Shown here: positions 56,101 through 64,000 of the stretch, piece by piece
Layout: each line of letters starts with the position of its first letter
Numbering within the stretch: the first letter of the stretch is position 1
Origin: Terfezia claveryi
Taxonomy: Eukaryota > Ascomycota > Pezizomycetes > Pezizales > Pezizaceae
NCBI GenBank assembly: GCA_015179025.1
Contig: WHUX01000043.1
Location: 186,001-250,000 of the forward strand
Direction of reading: 5' to 3'
Length of the DNA: 64,000 nt
The notes under the pieces: generated by a model
What the model was told of the DNA's origin: nothing
Seen by the model: only the letters and a program-made list of their open reading frames with translations
The model's database searches: none
Position numbers and translations under genes: made by a program

Positions 56101-56435
56101 AAATAAACGAACAGAATGAACATGAGATTAATATTGGAGACGACATTTTCGGCTTCCATTACCCGTACTTGCATCAAAAACCAGTTGAAGTGTCCAGCTC
56201 CGGCCGATATACTCTTGTCACCACAAATCCGGAGTACTCATATAACTGGGTTGTTTGCAAATCCCTTGGGAAGAGGACCGAGAATTACACGTTGTCGGAT
56301 GGGGCAATCAAGACGGCTGAGGTTGAATCTGTGAAGAAGTTGGGAGTTCTGAAAACAGATTCCTGCAGTGAGTTTGTTCTTGGAAGCATGAGAATGGACT
56401 CTATCTTGAGGAAAATCAATGCGTTGTTTGTATAG
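53120..56435 (+). CDS. Ankyrin-repeat HET-domain protein (allorecognition type)
   Basis: Two exons, 53120-54742 and 54795-56435, give about 1,087 residues with no internal stop. Residues 12-440 form 12-13 ankyrin repeats, consensus KEIVSLLLDRGADVN plus GGDYGSALGAAASG; repeats 4-7 are nearly identical and one (near residue 95) is decayed. A linker with two CxxC pairs (ACYDCLKA, LPCKC) follows. Residues about 655-790 are a HET domain: FWAITHSW near 662, VWLDVLCLRQ near 711 and WLCRAWTLQE near 772, matching the three HET landmarks. HET domains drive incompatibility cell death in filamentous fungi. No NACHT, NB-ARC or P-loop is seen. Usual fusions carry HET first and repeats last, so the order is unusual. 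The ATG at 53120 is the first in frame. Confidence 0.85.
53480..53875 (+). repeat. Four tandem 99-bp ankyrin units
   Basis: Units at 53480, 53579, 53678 and 53777, each 99 bp (33 residues) and nearly identical in DNA for the first three. They differ mainly at codons for the variable loop (INIAGGD or NITGGD, then CG, YE or YG). Confidence 0.85.
54743..54794 (+). other. Intron of the ankyrin-HET gene (52 bp, phase 0)
   Basis: It starts GTCAGG, carries the branch point GCTGAC at 54779-54784, and ends CTCCAG. It keeps frame between AAERSQ and VWIRND; without it the first frame stops within the intron. The length and the CTGAC box are typical of fungi, though GTCAGG is a weaker donor than GTANGT. 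Confidence 0.75.
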
Positions 56436-57100
56436 TATGAGAAAAGTGGGAGGCGAAGTCTCATCTGCGGCGTACACCTGTTGCGGTGCAGAGAGATTCG
56501 AGGTGCAACAGAGGTAGATGCAATATTGAGACGCATGCAGGGACTCAGAGTGGTGCATGGTAGTGACATTGTAGCATCAGACATTATGCCAAATTTCCTA
56601 GTGTTAATCTAGCCGATTCATGACATTTCATTTAGCAGATTGTCTATGCAGTATGTATATTTTTTTTGGAGGGTGCAGGCGGAGGCAGCGAATGGAGGGG
56701 AGGATCAATTACAACGAATTTCTTTGGTTACTGATTTTGAGTTTTTAGAAACAAACAAAAAATCTCACTAATTCCCTTTGTTATCTTCTGTACCATTTCT
56801 CCACGGGGCAGGCAGATTAACTTATCCAGTCCACACTCCACTCGGGATTCAAGTTGTCTCGTAATTGTCCCCATGGAGTTGGCTCGTCATTGTCCCCACG
56901 GGGACCGCCGACGACTGACGACTGTTTTTGAAAATATAAATAGTATGGGCGGAATGACATGTGGCATGAACTGCATTCTAACACCCTTCCTCAGCACATA
57001 CTTGCTAGACTCAGACCCTCCTCTTTTCTTAAAGATGTACGTAATCTAATTAAAACCTATAAAAAATCCATGGAAATGGAAAAAATAAAATATAGGTGAA
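56436..57100. other. Downstream region and probable copia 3' LTR
   Basis: After the ankyrin-HET stop come about 200 bp of probable 3' untranslated region. A TTTTTTTT run lies at 56661. On the minus strand an LTR-like start TGTTAGAATGCAGT lies at 56983, directly after the purine tract GAGGAAGGG (56992-56984). Its other end was not found. TTGTCCCCATGGAG and TTGTCCCCACGGGG are a short tandem near 56866 and 56892. Confidence 0.5.
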
Positions 57101-57175
57101 AGAGTACTGAATTTGTTTCATGTCTTGCCTAGGACGATATCCCTTAACATCGAGAGTCGTGGATATGGCAGTGAT

Positions 57176-57926
57176 TTAGTACATAAATCGGCTAAGTTGT
57201 CTTGGCTTAGAATGTATACAACAGTGAGCTTCCCAGACTCTACTAGATCTCGTACATATTGATATGCTTGCTTTTATGGGACAAAATAGGAGTAAAGAGC
57301 ATTTAAAATAGCTCGCCAGCAAATGGTGTTTGTTGCTATTTGGTATATGTAGCCAGTGGTTGATTTTCGGTCGGCTTCCGAATAGCCAGCTAAATGAATA
57401 GCATTTGGCGATTTGTACTACAGTCGAACTACATGGAGTCTTGCTCACCAGTGGATGCGGTAATCTGAATTTTGGGAAGGCGCCAACAAGTATGCATGCA
57501 ATGTTACAGTTATGCGGTCTTTAGCCCCTTAGTGTGTCATTTTTACTAACAAAAAAACTCGTCAGGAGCTTGGTATGCGTTATCAGAGGATATGCGCTTA
57601 TACCGGATGCAAAGTCATAGGTTCGACTGTACGCAAGCCTGAGCTTGCACGAGCCTTTGAGGTATCGCAGCACTTGCTTAAGTGCCCCCATAGGGCCATA
57701 GAGCTGTCGTCGGCATGGATGCGAATTGGGAAATGGCCGAGACCGTAAATGCCAGATCAGGCCTAGTTCCTATCACAAGGTATATAAGAGAGTCTATAAT
57801 TGCTGATATGGGGAACATCAGCAAGATCATCTCCTTTCTCAGCCTTTACCATTTTGTGGTGAGGATTGAGAGGTAGGACGACCAGGTTGCATGTGTCCAT
57901 CCCAAATTTCACCAGAAATTGGTTTA
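57176..57926 (-). pseudogene. Copia RT C terminus and RNase H
   Basis: The minus strand, with frameshifts, reads KFLVKFGMDTCNLVVLPLNP, GDDLADVPHISNYR, LIYLVIGTRPDLAFTVSAIS (compare SLxYLxxxTRPDIAFAVxxLS), LRYLKGSCKLRLAYS, then GYSEADRKSTTGYIYQI and VRDLVESGKLTVVYILSQDN with LADLCT. Those are the classic end of a copia polyprotein, with the RKSTTGY box intact. Catalytic residues are partly lost. Confidence 0.8.
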
Positions 57927-58493
57927 CCGTATTAATTCGCAAGTAAGAAAGCTGTCTTATTTACAAACGGGCGGTCGGAGGGGCCTTAAATCAACTGTCC
58001 TATATACGTGGCATAATTGATATCTAGTTATACGATCCTCCCCAAGCGTAATCTGAGCATATTGAACAGCCTCTTCTTCAAAAATATAGTCTCCCTGCTC
58101 ATCATCACTTCCATCCCGCCTCCTCCTCATCATCTAAAATCTCAAGGTCGGAACCTTCATCTTCTGTGTCCGCTTGCCAGAGTTCTGCAATTTCAAAACA
58201 GAGGGTTTTGGCTTGTTGTTTGCGCATTGGGCCCAGCACGAGGTGCCAGCGGAATTGACATTGGAACAAGTGATGGCGATGAGTGTAAGAAACCGGCTGC
58301 GTCAGTCAACTTCGAGATTACCACACTACTGTCCTACAAGAAAAAATTGCTGTCTAATACACGATTCGTTTTTGTTTTTTTTCCTTTTAGTTAGATATAA
58401 TACACGATTTGGCCAAACTTAGGATGTTATACCCCTGTCTTACACTAATACTGTCCTGCCGAGTGATACTGTCTTACTTGCGAATTATTACGG
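57927..58493. mobile_element. 567-bp Tc1/mariner-like element
   Basis: Left end CCGTATTAATTCGCAAGTAA then GAAAG; the right end inverted reads CCGTAATAATTCGCAAGTAA then GACAG, two changes in 25. TA flanks both sides (57925-57926 and 58494-58495). It interrupts copia RT. A short acidic minus-strand stretch near 58140-58020 (DGSDDEQGDYIFEEEAVQYA) could be a transposase tail but is not enough for a call. Confidence 0.7.
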
Positions 58494-58494
58494 T

Positions 58495-58549
58495 ATGTAT
58501 GCTTCTTATGATAAGGTAACCGAATTCTGCTGCCATCTATTTGTAGGCT
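58495..58549 (-). pseudogene. Copia RT fragment beside the MITE
   Basis: Minus strand WQQNSVTLS, about 50 bp, near-duplicate of the RT text WQQNSITLSQHTY at 59840-59893. It joins in order to the RNase H half across the MITE. Confidence 0.6.
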
Positions 58550-59045
58550 CGCATACGGGCTCGAGCCGGCTCGCGAGAATTGCAAGAGTAAATAGATAAC
58601 TGCGTACGCTACATATCTGTATAGGTCATGGAAAAAATCAAAGACGCAGAAATATGGAAGATACAGATATAAACAGACGTGGAAATGGACAGAATCAATT
58701 TCAACCTTCATCGTCCACCTAAAGTCGGCTGCGAAATCGGACGATACATAGGACTGCAATATTGTCGTAACCGAGCAAATGGTAGGTTTCAACCATAGCG
58801 AGATACAGCGGTGATTTCATCAATTTGTGCAGTTTCCTCCTCTTGTGTTGGTAGGCGTGTTTGGTTATGTCGGAAATGGAGCGATTATAGTTGTAAATTT
58901 TGAAGGGAGGAAATGAACTCCAGGACTGCCGGAGGAGGTTGTGTTATTGAGAAAAAAAAAAAAGAGGAAAGGGTGGAACTGCAACGCATTTTGAAGATTT
59001 CCACTCACCGGGTACCTTCGGTATTTCGCGGTTACAACGACCTCC

Positions 59046-59150
59046 GGGCTCGAGCCTGCGCTCGAGCTTGTGTGACCTTGGACTCGAGCCGGCTCGAGCC
59101 TGTGTAACCTTGGGCTCGAGCCGGCTCGGGCTCGTGGCTCGGCTCGTGCC
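59046..59150. repeat. GGCTCGAGCC-rich imperfect tandem
   Basis: Overlapping GGCTCGAG, GAGCCGGCTCGAGCC and GTGTGACCTTGG or GTGTAACCTTGG words in about three 40-bp units. A related GGGCTCGAGCCGGCTCGCG occurs at 58557-58576. Confidence 0.6.
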
Positions 59151-59156
59151 AGGCGT

Positions 59157-59770
59157 ACGCACTACCTACAGCCTCATGTCCATTCCCAGCTGTCCATGAT
59201 AGTGGTGACTGGCCATCTTCAGCAATTGCATCAACATGCACACATCATTCCGTTCAAGTAGCAGCCGCACTACAGCCTCATCTCCATTCCAGCTGCTCAT
59301 GACAGTGGTGCCCGGCCAGCTTCATCCTTTGCATCAACATTACACCATTCCATTCAGCCGTAGCCGCACTACAGCTCATGTCCATTCCAGCTGCTCATGA
59401 CAGTGGTGTCTGGCCAGCTTCATCCTTTGCATCAACATTACATCATTCCATTCACGCCGTAGCCGCACTACAGCTCATGTCCATTCCCAGCTGCCAATGA
59501 CAGTGGTGTCCAGCCATCTTCAGCCTTTGCATCAATATTCACATCATTCTGTTCAAGCAGCAGCCGCACTACAGCCTCATGTCCATTCTCAGCTGCCCAT
59601 AACAGTGGTGACTGGCCATTGTCATACTTTGCATCAACATCCATATCATTCCGTTCAAGCAGCAGCCGCAGTACAGCCTCATGCTCATTCCCAGCTGCCC
59701 ATGACAGTGGTGTCCGTCCGGTGTCATCACGCACACCTGCTTGCCCTATCCCACAGCAATGCCTTGTGAG
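59157..59770 (-). pseudogene. Ankyrin-repeat fragment, about six units
   Basis: The open part (59468-59734) reads RTPLSWAAGNEHEAVLRLLL and GQSPLLWAAENGHEAVVRLL, with 34-residue spacing (102 bp). Further units to 59157 are shifted or broken but their DNA periodicity continues. This repeat type (GQTPLSWAAENGHEAVVRLLLE) is common in fungal NLR and ankyrin proteins and is not the type in the HET gene at 53120. No start codon, partner domain or promoter remains. It lies inside copia-derived sequence, so it is a displaced fragment. Confidence 0.75.
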
Positions 59771-59839
59771 ATCACCTAACCCAAAGGACGCCCCTGCATG
59801 GATTCCCGAAAATTACAATGCCATAGAATACGCATATAA

Positions 59840-60108
59840 TTATGTATGTATGTTGTGACAAGGTAATCGAATTCTGCTGCCATTCTATTCGTATGCCAAG
59901 TAACCAATTTAGAGAACCCATATCACTGAGGTCGAATTCTCTGTTAGGTGATGCTTTTAGTTCCTGTCCAAGTAGACTGGCTCCAAGTGTGGTGATATCA
60001 TCGACATATATGGCAATGATGATATTGTGACTAGAATGAATTAAGACACAGGGGTCAAAATTGATCACTGTGTAGCCGAGGGGTATGAGAAAGCGAGTCA
60101 ACCTTCCA
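59840..60108 (-). pseudogene. Copia RT middle part
   Basis: The minus frame gives RLTRFLIPLGYTVINFDPCV, then IIIAIYVDDITTLGASLLGQ, FDLSDMGSLNWLLGIRIEWQ. These are copia RT landmarks: DPCVF, the catalytic YVDD, and DLG-x-LxxxLGI. Confidence 0.85.
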
Positions 60109-60112
60109 TACC

Positions 60113-60976
60113 TCATTGTTGACTCGGCTACAGACTTAATCATGGCCACATATACCGGACGGTACTTCTTTTGTTCCGCAGGTAAGACCGGCGGTAAATC
60201 TTGATCTTGAAGAACCCACCTGATATCCTCTACCATGAGCCAATCGTCCTTTTGTGTTCGTGAGGTGCTTTTTCAATCTTCTATCTCGATTATAAGTTAA
60301 GGCGGAATATCGACAACTAGGTCCATTCCTTGGTCAAAATACAGTAGCAAGGGAGAATTATCAAGCAAATTCAACGGAAGGCCAAGGTGGGTGGAGATCT
60401 TTCAATAGCGCCATCCAATTTGGCCCCCAAAAATTTTTGTCGATAGATTGTAATTTTGGCGCCTTTTGACCGACGTTTGGTATACCCCCCAAACTTGTTC
60501 AACTCTTCCATCATCAACTCGTCCCTTGCATCTTCTCCTGACACAACCCATACTAGTAGCTCTGCTTCTGTAGCTTGTTCTATTAGTACTGACTGAGCCG
60601 CAGCCAAGGCTCCGACTTTTCCCCGCATTGTCGGCTAATCGTGCGATTCCTTCAGAAACTTCCACTGATTCTTACCGCGAACGATTTGACTTTATTGCTC
60701 CCTAAACTGTTGTATTTACCGTAGTCTCACTACTCATCATTTCCTGAAACTTAGTCTGAAGCTCCCCCTCTGCGACTTCGCGTGTGATAGGATGATAGCT
60801 GACATATTTCCGGTGATGATATCCCAAATAATAGAATCAAGTCTCTGTAGGTATATGGTTGCCATGTGGAAAGCAGTCACGTGGCTCGTAAAGTTTAGTT
60901 CGTTTTGTGTATTTATCCCCACCCGGCAGGGCCACATGTGAGTAATGAGTATTTAATAAAAGAATTTTAAAAAAAA
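60113..60976 (+). mobile_element. LINE-type insertion with 13-bp target duplication
   Basis: AACCTTCCATACC (60100-60112) and AACCTTTCATACC (60977-60989) flank it, 12 of 13 identical. It ends GAGTAATGAGTATTTAATAA and an A-rich tail, the same 3' motif as 20690 and 63473. It interrupts copia RT exactly between the RVW and the Y-ERL box. No sense coding was seen. Two antisense frames, 60371-60628 (MRGKVGALAAAQSVLIEQAT) and 60150-60236, are open but unrecognised. Confidence 0.7.
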
Positions 60977-60989
60977 AACCTTTCATACC

Positions 60990-61403
60990 ACTCTTGGACT
61001 TTGCTTAAGTCCATATATAGATCTCTTCAGTCGAGTGCAGGAGTCAGATTGATGATGACCTGGAGGAAGACGCATATATACTTTTTTCGTTGAGATAGCC
61101 ATACAAAAATGCGCCTTTAATGTCAAGCTGATCTGGCTTTGGCCAGTTTGAGCATATAGATATGGCGATAAGCAAGCGGAGTGAGTCATATCTGACCACT
61201 GTGGCGAAAACCTCATCGAAATCCGTACCGGGTGGTTGTGAGAAACCTTGTGCCACCAGCCTTGTCTTATAGCGGATGACATTGCCAGCTGCATGCCTTT
61301 TTATTTTATATACCCATTTGCAGCCGACGATATTGCTGTTTGAGGGTTTAGGCGCTATATCCCAAACGTTTTGGTCCGCCAATGCTTGCAGTTCCGCCTG
61401 CAT
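60990..61403 (-). pseudogene. Copia RT N-terminal part
   Basis: The frames at 61044-61403 and 60983-61294: MQAELQALADQNVWDIAPKP, VGCKWVYKIKRHAAGNVIRY (the KWVYKxK box), KTRLVAQGFSQPPGTDFDEV, LDIKGAFLYGYLNE (catalytic Asp), ending CTRLKRSIYGLKQSPRVV. This is the start of RVT_2. One frameshift lies near 61090. Confidence 0.9.
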
Positions 61404-61867
61404 TGCCGCGAACTATTTGGGGGCTTCGGGCCCCGTTGTTGCTTCCAAGTAACGTTTTAGGTTCGTTGGTGGGTTATGTTGGCTGCAAGCAAAGCTCATA
61501 TTGAATTGCTGTAGGTAGCTGGGTGGGATCGGACGGCTGAGTTGGCTGATCGAAGGCAAATCTTGAGCTATTCTGGCCTTTTTTCTCGGTCTTAAGTCAT
61601 ACTTCGAGCTAATGGTGCTCGAGCTTTCGTGTTGTATTCTTTGTTGACATCTTGTACAATCTCTCGATATAACCGTCGGAACGCAGTCTTCGAAATGATT
61701 AATTGAGTGCTAGTCTGTTGTCTTTGGATTTGTCTGACTATAGCCACTAACAGCAATAACAGCAAACTTAGCATTCCAAGTTCAAGATGAAATGGTATTG
61801 AGATCTGGAGTTCTTACGCCCTCGATTCACCCTTCTCTTTTTGGTAACTGCTCTTGCCTTCAATCCT
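61404..61867 (-). pseudogene. Copia linker between integrase and RT
   Basis: Stops in all minus frames and low similarity, as expected for the variable part of copia polyproteins. The minus frame 61592-61774 carries a hydrophobic stretch (MLSLLLLLLVAIV) that is probably chance. Confidence 0.4.
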
Positions 61868-62640
61868 CTAGCAAGGACCAGTAGGGCGCGGGGTACTATC
61901 GTCTTGATGTTTCCCGGTTTCTGTTTCGTTAGGGCCATTGTTTATGTATATGGGGGTAAAAAAAAAGTATGTGTTATTTCCACACCGTCTTACGGTATCA
62001 GAGGTATACTCGCTGGAAGGCTTGCTGATGAGCTCGTGCTCATGCTTGTGGGTATAATTTTCGCTCGTGGGTATAAAGAAGAAAGGATCGGTTTTGATGG
62101 TCTTAATGCGCTTGTTGTTTAGTTGTATTCTATATATGGAGGTACTATCCGTATAGCCAACAAATATTGCACTTTCTGTCCTTGGAAAAAGCTTGCTGCC
62201 ACTAGGTCTGTTTTCCTCGTAGATGTGTGCAAAGCATTGCTGTCCGAAAGGTTGCAATTGTCTTAATTGATAGTTTTGCCTTATTGAGGGCTTCATAGGG
62301 AGTTTTCCTTGCAAATGGGTATGTGGAAGGCAGTTCTTTGAATAAACGGCAGTTGCGCATGCTTCTGCCCATAGTCTCTTGTCGGATATGGAGGTGAGCA
62401 TGCCTCTTACCATTGTCTGAATTTACCGTTATACCGTTCTGCAACCCCATTGGATTTATGGGAATAAGGGGTGTTCTCATGTGACGTATTCCTTGTTCGT
62501 GATATAATAGAAAGAATCGCTGTATGATGGTGTAGGCTATTTTCCGCTCAAATCGCTATGAATAAGTTCAAATGCTTTAGAAGAGCGAGCATTTGAAAAG
62601 AGGGAATTTTGACATTGCAAATAAAATTGGCGGGTGCCTT
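61868..62640 (-). pseudogene. Copia integrase
   Basis: From 62640: QCQNSLFSNARSSKAFELIH with SDLSGK (pre-integrase and first Asp), then GVAERYNGKFRQ in one phase, then the open frame 61868-62413: MLTSISDKRLWAEACATAVY, SKNCLPHTHLQGKLPMKPSI, GQQCFAHIYEENRPSGSKLF, AIFVGYTDSTSIYRIQ. That is copia integrase core and its C-terminal GYS/T-x-x-Y-R-x box. Most of the catalytic core between the first Asp and GVAER is missing. Confidence 0.85.
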
Positions 62641-62699
62641 GGTAAGAGTTCGCCGTCTGCATATGTAATTGGACGTATATTAGCTATTATTCTCTACCC

Positions 62700-62959
62700 T
62701 CTATAAAGTAGGAATGAACAAGATATATACTTGTATGGACAAACATCTGAAGTCATATGAGTTCATATGAAACGACATATGGAGGAACATTAGTCTGGTA
62801 GGCACGGAGGACATATATGTGCAGCACGCCATATATGTCATGGAGCACGCCATATATGTTATGGAGCACGCCATATATATATGTTATGGAGCACGCCATA
62901 TATGTGTGCGCGCTTTGAATGACATGTGAAAGGCATGTGACATGTACTGCATTCTAACA
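62700..62959 (-). repeat. Copia 5' LTR-like end
   Basis: The minus strand starts TGTTAGAATGCAGTACATGT at 62959, matching TGTTAGAATGCAGTTCATGC at 56983 over about 45 bp with gaps. Beyond that the two diverge, so either the LTRs have aged unequally or they come from different subfamilies. It contains the tandem repeat at 62821-62906. Confidence 0.5.
62821..62906. repeat. Four tandem units with GCACGCCATATATGT
   Basis: ATGGAGCACGCCATATATGT repeats with small length changes (an extra ATAT in unit 3). It lies in the LTR-like end of the copia element. Confidence 0.85.
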
Positions 62960-63449
62960 AAAGATGAGATATTCCCTTTCGTCATAACAGCTTCCTTAAG
63001 GTTATCCTACAAGAGTTTTGTCTCGACTAATCTATTTTAAACTTCTCTAGTACCAAGCCCTCTATGCACACTCCCTCGACAACGAGCACTCAAATTCCAG
63101 GACAACCACAGATGCTAGTGTTGAGCGCAGGTCAAAAGATGTGATTTGGTAGATATAATAAGTATCTAGGTCTCGTTGTCTTTGCTTGCATACTGGCATA
63201 CTGATCCACCACTGGCTTTCGAAATTTCCCAGCGGTTTATATACGTGAGGTCTACCATCGCTTCACATGAGTAGTCACTAATCCATTCCTCAACACCTAG
63301 GTATTATCTGAACATGAGTTATACTGTACATATGTCGACTTACTCATGATACACACATGAGTTGTACATATGTTGATATGAGCGTGCACACAATACATAT
63401 GTTAACACTAACGTGACATGAGTGAGTTCAGCTTCGTTTAGCGTTGGCC
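62960..63449. other. Unassigned stretch
   Basis: No gene-like frame. CATATGTT and CATGAG words are frequent at 63315-63425. Nothing else is seen. Confidence 0.35.
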
Positions 63450-63551
63450 GAGTATTTCTTACAGCTACATAGTACCATAGGAGTAATGAGTATTTTAAAA
63501 TAAAAAATAAATAAAAATAAAAAATAAAAAATAAAAAATAAAAAATAAAAA
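63450..63551 (+). repeat. LINE-type 3' end with (AAAAAT)n tail
   Basis: ACCATAGGAGTAATGAGTAT then TTTAAAATAAAAAATAAATA and further AAAAAT units to 63551. It is the fourth copy of the tail motif in the window. The tail has become a microsatellite. Confidence 0.65.
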
Positions 63552-64000
63552 AAGCGACCGAGACTTGCCCACCCCTGCCGTTGCAGGTCAAGTCAATATC
63601 CCCGCGAAAAGCAACACCTGGACCGGTGATACACCAACCGAAACCAGTACGGAATTGGGGAAGCAGCCACCAGCACCGGAAAGCTGCCTTTTCGGAGGAA
63701 GAGCAGTGAGAGAGTATGTCGTTTGGGAGTGCCTACAGACACGCATCCCCTAAGCCAGGATTGTAAGAAGGTGGATTGAGAAGCATAAATATTTTTGGAA
63801 TTAGGTTGCTGTTGAGCGACTAGGTTGGTTGGACCATTGCAAATGGGTAGGAGTCGTAGGCAGGGACAGTGGTCCCGAGACAGGCCTAGTGTCCACAGTT
63901 GCAGACGCTGAGAGACAAGCCACGGTCCTCGTCCTCAAAGCACACGCAGACTCACCGATGCTCGCGATTCTCTCGGACTCAGCGCCATCTCCCCAGCGAT
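63552..64000. other. Right edge, no gene seen
   Basis: It contains the repeat at 63747-63865 shared with 52318. The 63565-63753 frame (plus, 62 residues) is not recognised. Confidence 0.35.

Larger units (their letters stand above)
58550..59839. other. Non-copia block between duplicated RT segments
   Basis: This 1.29-kb block lies between two copies of the same 50-bp copia RT segment. It holds GGCTCGAGCC-rich repeats near 58562 and 59046-59150, an A12 run at 58953, and ankyrin pseudogene units. How it arrived is not clear: two copia copies may have recombined, or host DNA may have been captured. Confidence 0.45.
57100..62959 (-). mobile_element. Degenerate Ty1/copia retrotransposon with nested insertions
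   Basis: On the minus strand, pieces appear in copia order (integrase before RT): pre-integrase and integrase (62640-61868), RT start (61403-60990), RT middle (60108-59840), RT end and RNase H (58549-57176), then a purine tract and TGTTAGAATG LTR start at 56983. TGTTAGAATGCAGTACATG at 62959 is the matching start of the 5' LTR. Gag is absent. A LINE insertion, a block with ankyrin repeats and a MITE split the RT. Confidence 0.8.

Noticed and set aside
54795..56435. HET part as a separate gene starting at 54795
   Set aside because: The first codon is GTG directly after a CAG acceptor; a 52-bp in-frame intron with CTGAC explains it better.
57560..57640. tRNA-like GGTTCGACTGT (B-box-like) stretch
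   Set aside because: No acceptor or T-stem pairing could be drawn, and on the minus strand the same bases encode copia RNase H.
61592..61774. Minus-strand hydrophobic start as a signal-peptide gene
   Set aside because: It lies in the variable copia linker, in a stretch with stops in all frames around it.
62821..62906. CRISPR-like array
   Set aside because: Units are contiguous with no unique spacers; it is a simple tandem repeat in eukaryotic DNA.

Overview
This is eukaryotic DNA, most likely from a repeat-rich filamentous ascomycete; a Pezizomycete such as a truffle would fit, but the sequence does not prove it. The host genes are few and compact: one has a single 52-bp intron with a fungal CTGAC branch point, and its product has a HET domain. 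The transposons are fungal types (Plavaka/KDZ, chromodomain Ty3, Tad-like LINEs), and stop codons in TE copies that can be compared arose by C-to-T or G-to-A change. Only two host genes are convincing: a DUF2828 / von Willebrand A protein (35298-37894, minus) and an ankyrin-HET protein (53120-56435, plus). Most of the rest is transposon sequence in various states of decay.

Layout. 1-3223: decayed Plavaka/KDZ DNA transposon (minus). 3224-5029: non-coding DNA scattered with a CCAGACTA motif. 5030-14150: two partial copies of one Ty3/gypsy chromovirus facing away from each other: a minus-strand 3' half (LTR, chromodomain, integrase, RNase H, part of RT) and a plus-strand 5' half (LTR, gag, protease, RT remnant). 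An open antisense ORF lies between LTR and gag. 14151-30158: mostly unassigned, with broken Tad-like LINE pieces (16897-18840), LINE 3' ends, small repeats and a few weak ORFs. 30159-32094: a young, complete 1.9-kb LTR element that encodes only Gag. 33240-34380: LINE ORF1 remnant. 35298-37894: DUF2828 gene with an apparent one-base frameshift. 38494-50625: a Ty3/gypsy element with 221-bp LTRs and a 5-bp target duplication (GACCC), whose middle is replaced by an inverted 5'-truncated copy of the same family; that copy carries a 242-bp hAT-like MITE. 51359-51982: pogo/mariner-like MITE with a nearly pure poly(A) insertion inside it. 53120-56435: ankyrin-HET gene. 56650-62959: decayed Ty1/copia element (minus), interrupted by a mariner-like MITE, a block with ankyrin pseudogene repeats, and a LINE-type insertion. 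63450-64000: another LINE 3' end and a short repeat shared with 52318.

How the parts relate. The ankyrin-HET gene is the best candidate for a biological system. HET domains trigger fungal allorecognition cell death, and near-identical repeat arrays are typical of fast-evolving fungal recognition proteins; here the repeats are N-terminal, HET is C-terminal, and no NACHT or NB-ARC segment is visible. Copies of the 221-bp-LTR family that can be aligned inside the window show premature stops made by C-to-T changes at CpG and CpA, which fits methylation-linked decay or RIP-like silencing. All names rest on reading motifs by eye; no database search was run.
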